A stretch of 7,161 bases of DNA from Bdellovibrio sp. ZAP7 (lineage in GTDB: Bacteria; Bacteroidota; Bacteroidia; Flavobacteriales; Flavobacteriaceae): contig CALPKO020000065.1 of the NCBI GenBank assembly GCA_943324165.2, positions 1 to 7,161 of the forward strand, read 5' to 3'. A program made the translations under genes and the position numbers. Below the pieces are notes generated by a model that worked only from the letters and a program-made list of their open reading frames with translations, did not search any database and had not been told where the DNA came from. This document shows, piece by piece, positions 5,523 through 7,161 of the stretch (within the stretch, counting starts at the first letter, position 1; each line of letters begins with the position of its first letter).

Positions 5523-6327
5523 TTTTTTTCTGATTTTTTACTACGATGGCAGATATTATTACACTTGCTTCGAAAATTAATAACATTGGAATTGTAACTA
5601 TAATTTGACTCACAACATCAGGAGGAGTTACAATAGCGGCGACGATTAAAACTATAATAATAGCAATTTTTCTTGATTTTCTTAAAAAATCGGGTGTAAC
5701 CAAACCTATTTTTGTCAAGAAATAAATGATGATTGGAAGTTCAAAAAACAACCCGCTTGCTAAAACGGAAGTTTTTATAAGTCCCATGTAAGAATCTAAT
5801 GTAAATTGATTTTTAACAAGATCACTTACTTTAAAAGTCGCGAAAAAGTTTACGGACATCGGAACAATTAAAAAATACCCAAACAAAACACCAAGAAAAA
5901 ATAAAATAGAAGAAAAGAAGACAAACACTTTTGCATTTTTCTTTTCTTTTTCATATAAAGCTGGGCTGATGAATTTCCAAAATTCCCACAGTATATAGGG
6001 AAATCCCAAAATAAATCCAGCAGTAATGCAAATCCAAACAAGCGAATTTACTTGTCCTTCCATGTCAGTATTTTGAATAATGAATGGCATTTCGGTAATG
6101 CAAATGCTTTCTGCAAAACCTAAATAGTGGGATAAATCGCAAAAAGTAGTGTACGTTATAAAACTAGGTCGAATTGGTCCAAAAATAATGGTGTCATAAA
6201 TATAATCACTAAAAAAGAAAGTGCACGTTCCAAATATCACAATTGCAATCGTACTTCTAATTAGTAACCAACGTAAAACTTCGAGATGTTCTAAAAATGA
6301 CATCTCTTTCATGGTTTTTTCTGCCAT
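5506..6327 (-). CDS. tatC: Twin-arginine translocase subunit TatC
   Basis: The inner-membrane receptor of the Tat pathway, which binds twin-arginine signal peptides and exports folded proteins with TatA-type partners. Recognised by the N-terminal M-S-F-L-E-H-L-E-V-L-R (9-19), G-F-P-Y-I-L-W-E-F-W-K-F-I-S-P-A-L-Y-E-K-E (108-128, second helix and first cytoplasmic loop), F-F-E-L-P (194-198, with the conserved Glu196) and T-P-P-D (234-237). About six transmembrane helices are visible. At 273 residues it is slightly longer than the E. coli protein, mainly because the first periplasmic loop (about 42-94) carries extra sequence with Cys63 and Cys76. Start Met1 is preferred over Met6 or Met9 because its ATG overlaps the kpsF stop by 1 nt (TAATG), typical of coupling. 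It overlaps the AhpD-like gene by 17 nt downstream. No tatA or tatB is present in the window. Confidence 0.95.
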   Translation of the reverse strand: MAEKTMKEMSFLEHLEVLRWLLIRSTIAIVIFGTCTFFFSDYIYDTIIFGPIRPSFITYTTFCDLSHYLGFAESICITEMPFIIQNTDMEGQVNSLVWICITAGFILGFPYILWEFWKFISPALYEKEKKNAKVFVFFSSILFFLGVLFGYFLIVPMSVNFFATFKVSDLVKNQFTLDSYMGLIKTSVLASGLFFELPIIIYFLTKIGLVTPDFLRKSRKIAIIIVLIVAAIVTPPDVVSQIIVTIPMLLIFEASVIISAIVVKNQKKNEQLS

Positions 6328-7161
6328 TATAATATTCCTTCTTTTAAAATATCATGTAAATGTAAAATCCCTTTGTACACTTCTCCCTCAACAACAACCA
6401 ATTGTGTAATCGAAAAATCTTCCATTATATTAAAAGCATCCACCACCATATCGGTTGTTTTTATTTTTTTAGGTTTTTTTGTCATTATATCCAACGCTTT
6501 TAAATGAGAAAAATTATCATTTTGCTCTAACATTCGACGAATATCACCATCGGTTATAATTCCAATGATGATATCATTTTCTATTACAGCCGTAACGCCA
6601 AGTCTTTTTTGTGAAATTTCAAAAATCACTTCTTTTATAGAAGCAGTCGCATCAACCATTGGTTTCAAAGAATGTTCTACCATATCTTTCACCCGAAGCA
6701 AAAGTTTTTTACCAAGTGCTCCACCTGGATGGTATTTTGCAAAATCTTCACCTGTGAAATTTCTTAATTCCATCAAACAAACTGCTAACGCATCGCCCAT
6801 AACCAATTGAGCCGTTGTGCTATTAGTTGGTGCAAGATTCAACGGGCAAGACTCTGAAGCGACGGTTGTATTTAAAACATATTTTGAATTTTTGGCTAAA
6901 AAAGAAGTCGTATTGCCGGTAATTGCAATCAAATCGTTGCCGAAATGTTTTAGAATGGGTATCAAAACTTTAATTTCTGGACTATTACCACTTTTTGAAA
7001 TACAAATCACAACATCTTCTTTTTGAACCATTCCTAAATCGCCATGAATGGCCTCAGAAGCATGCAAAAAAGCAGATGGAGTACCGGTAGAATTGAAAGT
7101 AGCAACAATTTTTTGTGCAATAATGGCACTTTTTCCAATTCCTGTAACAATAATTCTGCCC
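6327..7161 (-). CDS. kdsD: KpsF/GutQ-family D-arabinose 5-phosphate isomerase, N-terminus cut off by the window edge
   Basis: Interconverts D-ribulose 5-phosphate and D-arabinose 5-phosphate, the first step towards Kdo for LPS. The frame is open to the window edge: 277 codons are visible, against about 320-330 in the family, so roughly 45-50 N-terminal residues lie outside. Counting from the first complete codon, the sugar-isomerase (SIS) domain covers about 1-150 and contains G-I-G-K-S (7-11), H-A-S-E-A-I-H-G-D-L-G (33-43), S-K-S-G-N-S-P-E (55-62), a Glu in S-E-S-C-P-L-N-L-A-P-T (101-111), and Y-H-P-G-G-A-L-G-K (143-151). These include the Lys, Glu and His positions used by E. coli KdsD. Two CBS domains follow (about 157-215 and 222-277). 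The TTG codon at 7067 is an internal Leu, not the start. The stop overlaps the tatC start by 1 nt. A GutQ-like paralogue cannot be excluded, but the nearby lptB favours the Kdo role. Confidence 0.9.
   Translation of the reverse strand, partial: GRIIVTGIGKSAIIAQKIVATFNSTGTPSAFLHASEAIHGDLGMVQKEDVVICISKSGNSPEIKVLIPILKHFGNDLIAITGNTTSFLAKNSKYVLNTTVASESCPLNLAPTNSTTAQLVMGDALAVCLMELRNFTGEDFAKYHPGGALGKKLLLRVKDMVEHSLKPMVDATASIKEVIFEISQKRLGVTAVIENDIIIGIITDGDIRRMLEQNDNFSHLKALDIMTKKPKKIKTTDMVVDAFNIMEDFSITQLVVVEGEVYKGILHLHDILKEGIL

Noticed and set aside
5506..6327. Met6 or Met9 as the TatC start
   Set aside because: Possible, but the 1-nt overlap of the Met1 ATG with the upstream stop favours Met1.
6565..7026. 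Two plus-strand open frames opposite the kdsD-type gene
   Set aside because: Both are antisense to conserved SIS/CBS sequence and have no coding character of their own.
7065..7067. TTG codon as start of the KpsF/KdsD protein
   Set aside because: The frame continues to the window edge and encodes conserved SIS sequence (G-I-G-K-S, T-F-N-S-T-G-T-P-S), so this codon is an internal leucine.

Overview
The window looks like ordinary chromosomal DNA from a member of the Bacteroidota, most likely a Flavobacterium or close relative. The evidence is the low-GC composition (about one third GC by eye), candidate promoters of the TAnnTTTG type, weak or absent Shine-Dalgarno sequences, signal peptides ending around F-G-Q, a PorV/PorQ-type outer-membrane protein of the type IX secretion world, and AT-rich intergenic repeats typical of flavobacteria. 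I see no transposase, phage, CRISPR array, rRNA or tRNA.

Layout from left to right. Positions 1-93 hold the 3' tail of an unidentified plus-strand gene, followed by a strong rho-independent hairpin (116-152). A minus-strand pair follows: a PorV/PorQ-family barrel protein (1468-2538, TTG start) and, downstream of it, an Lnb-type (formerly DUF4105) lipoprotein N-acyltransferase candidate (264-1400). They are separated by a small gap carrying a 12-bp tandem repeat. A 186-bp divergent promoter region (2539-2724) separates this pair from a plus-strand pair: pssA (phosphatidylserine synthase, 2725-3432) and, 4 nt later, a membrane-anchored GH25 muramidase with a GTG start (3437-4303). The GH25 gene abuts, tail to tail and with no gap, a minus-strand series. 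In transcription order that series is a KpsF/KdsD arabinose-5-phosphate isomerase (5' end outside the window), tatC, an AhpD-like CxxC protein, a 133-bp repeat-rich gap, and lptB. kpsF/tatC overlap by 1 nt and tatC/ahpD-like by 17 nt, so those three are almost certainly one transcription unit.

Nearly every gene concerns the cell envelope. PssA feeds phospholipid synthesis, KdsD makes the Kdo precursor and LptB powers LPS export. TatC moves folded proteins, GH25 cuts peptidoglycan, the Lnb candidate finishes lipoproteins, and the PorV-like protein sits in the outer membrane. No wholly novel system is evident. The points most worth a second look are the Lnb-like gene beside the PorV-like gene, the cysteine-bearing insertion in the first periplasmic loop of TatC, the tatC/CxxC-protein overlap, and the imperfect inverted repeat element between the AhpD-like gene and lptB.
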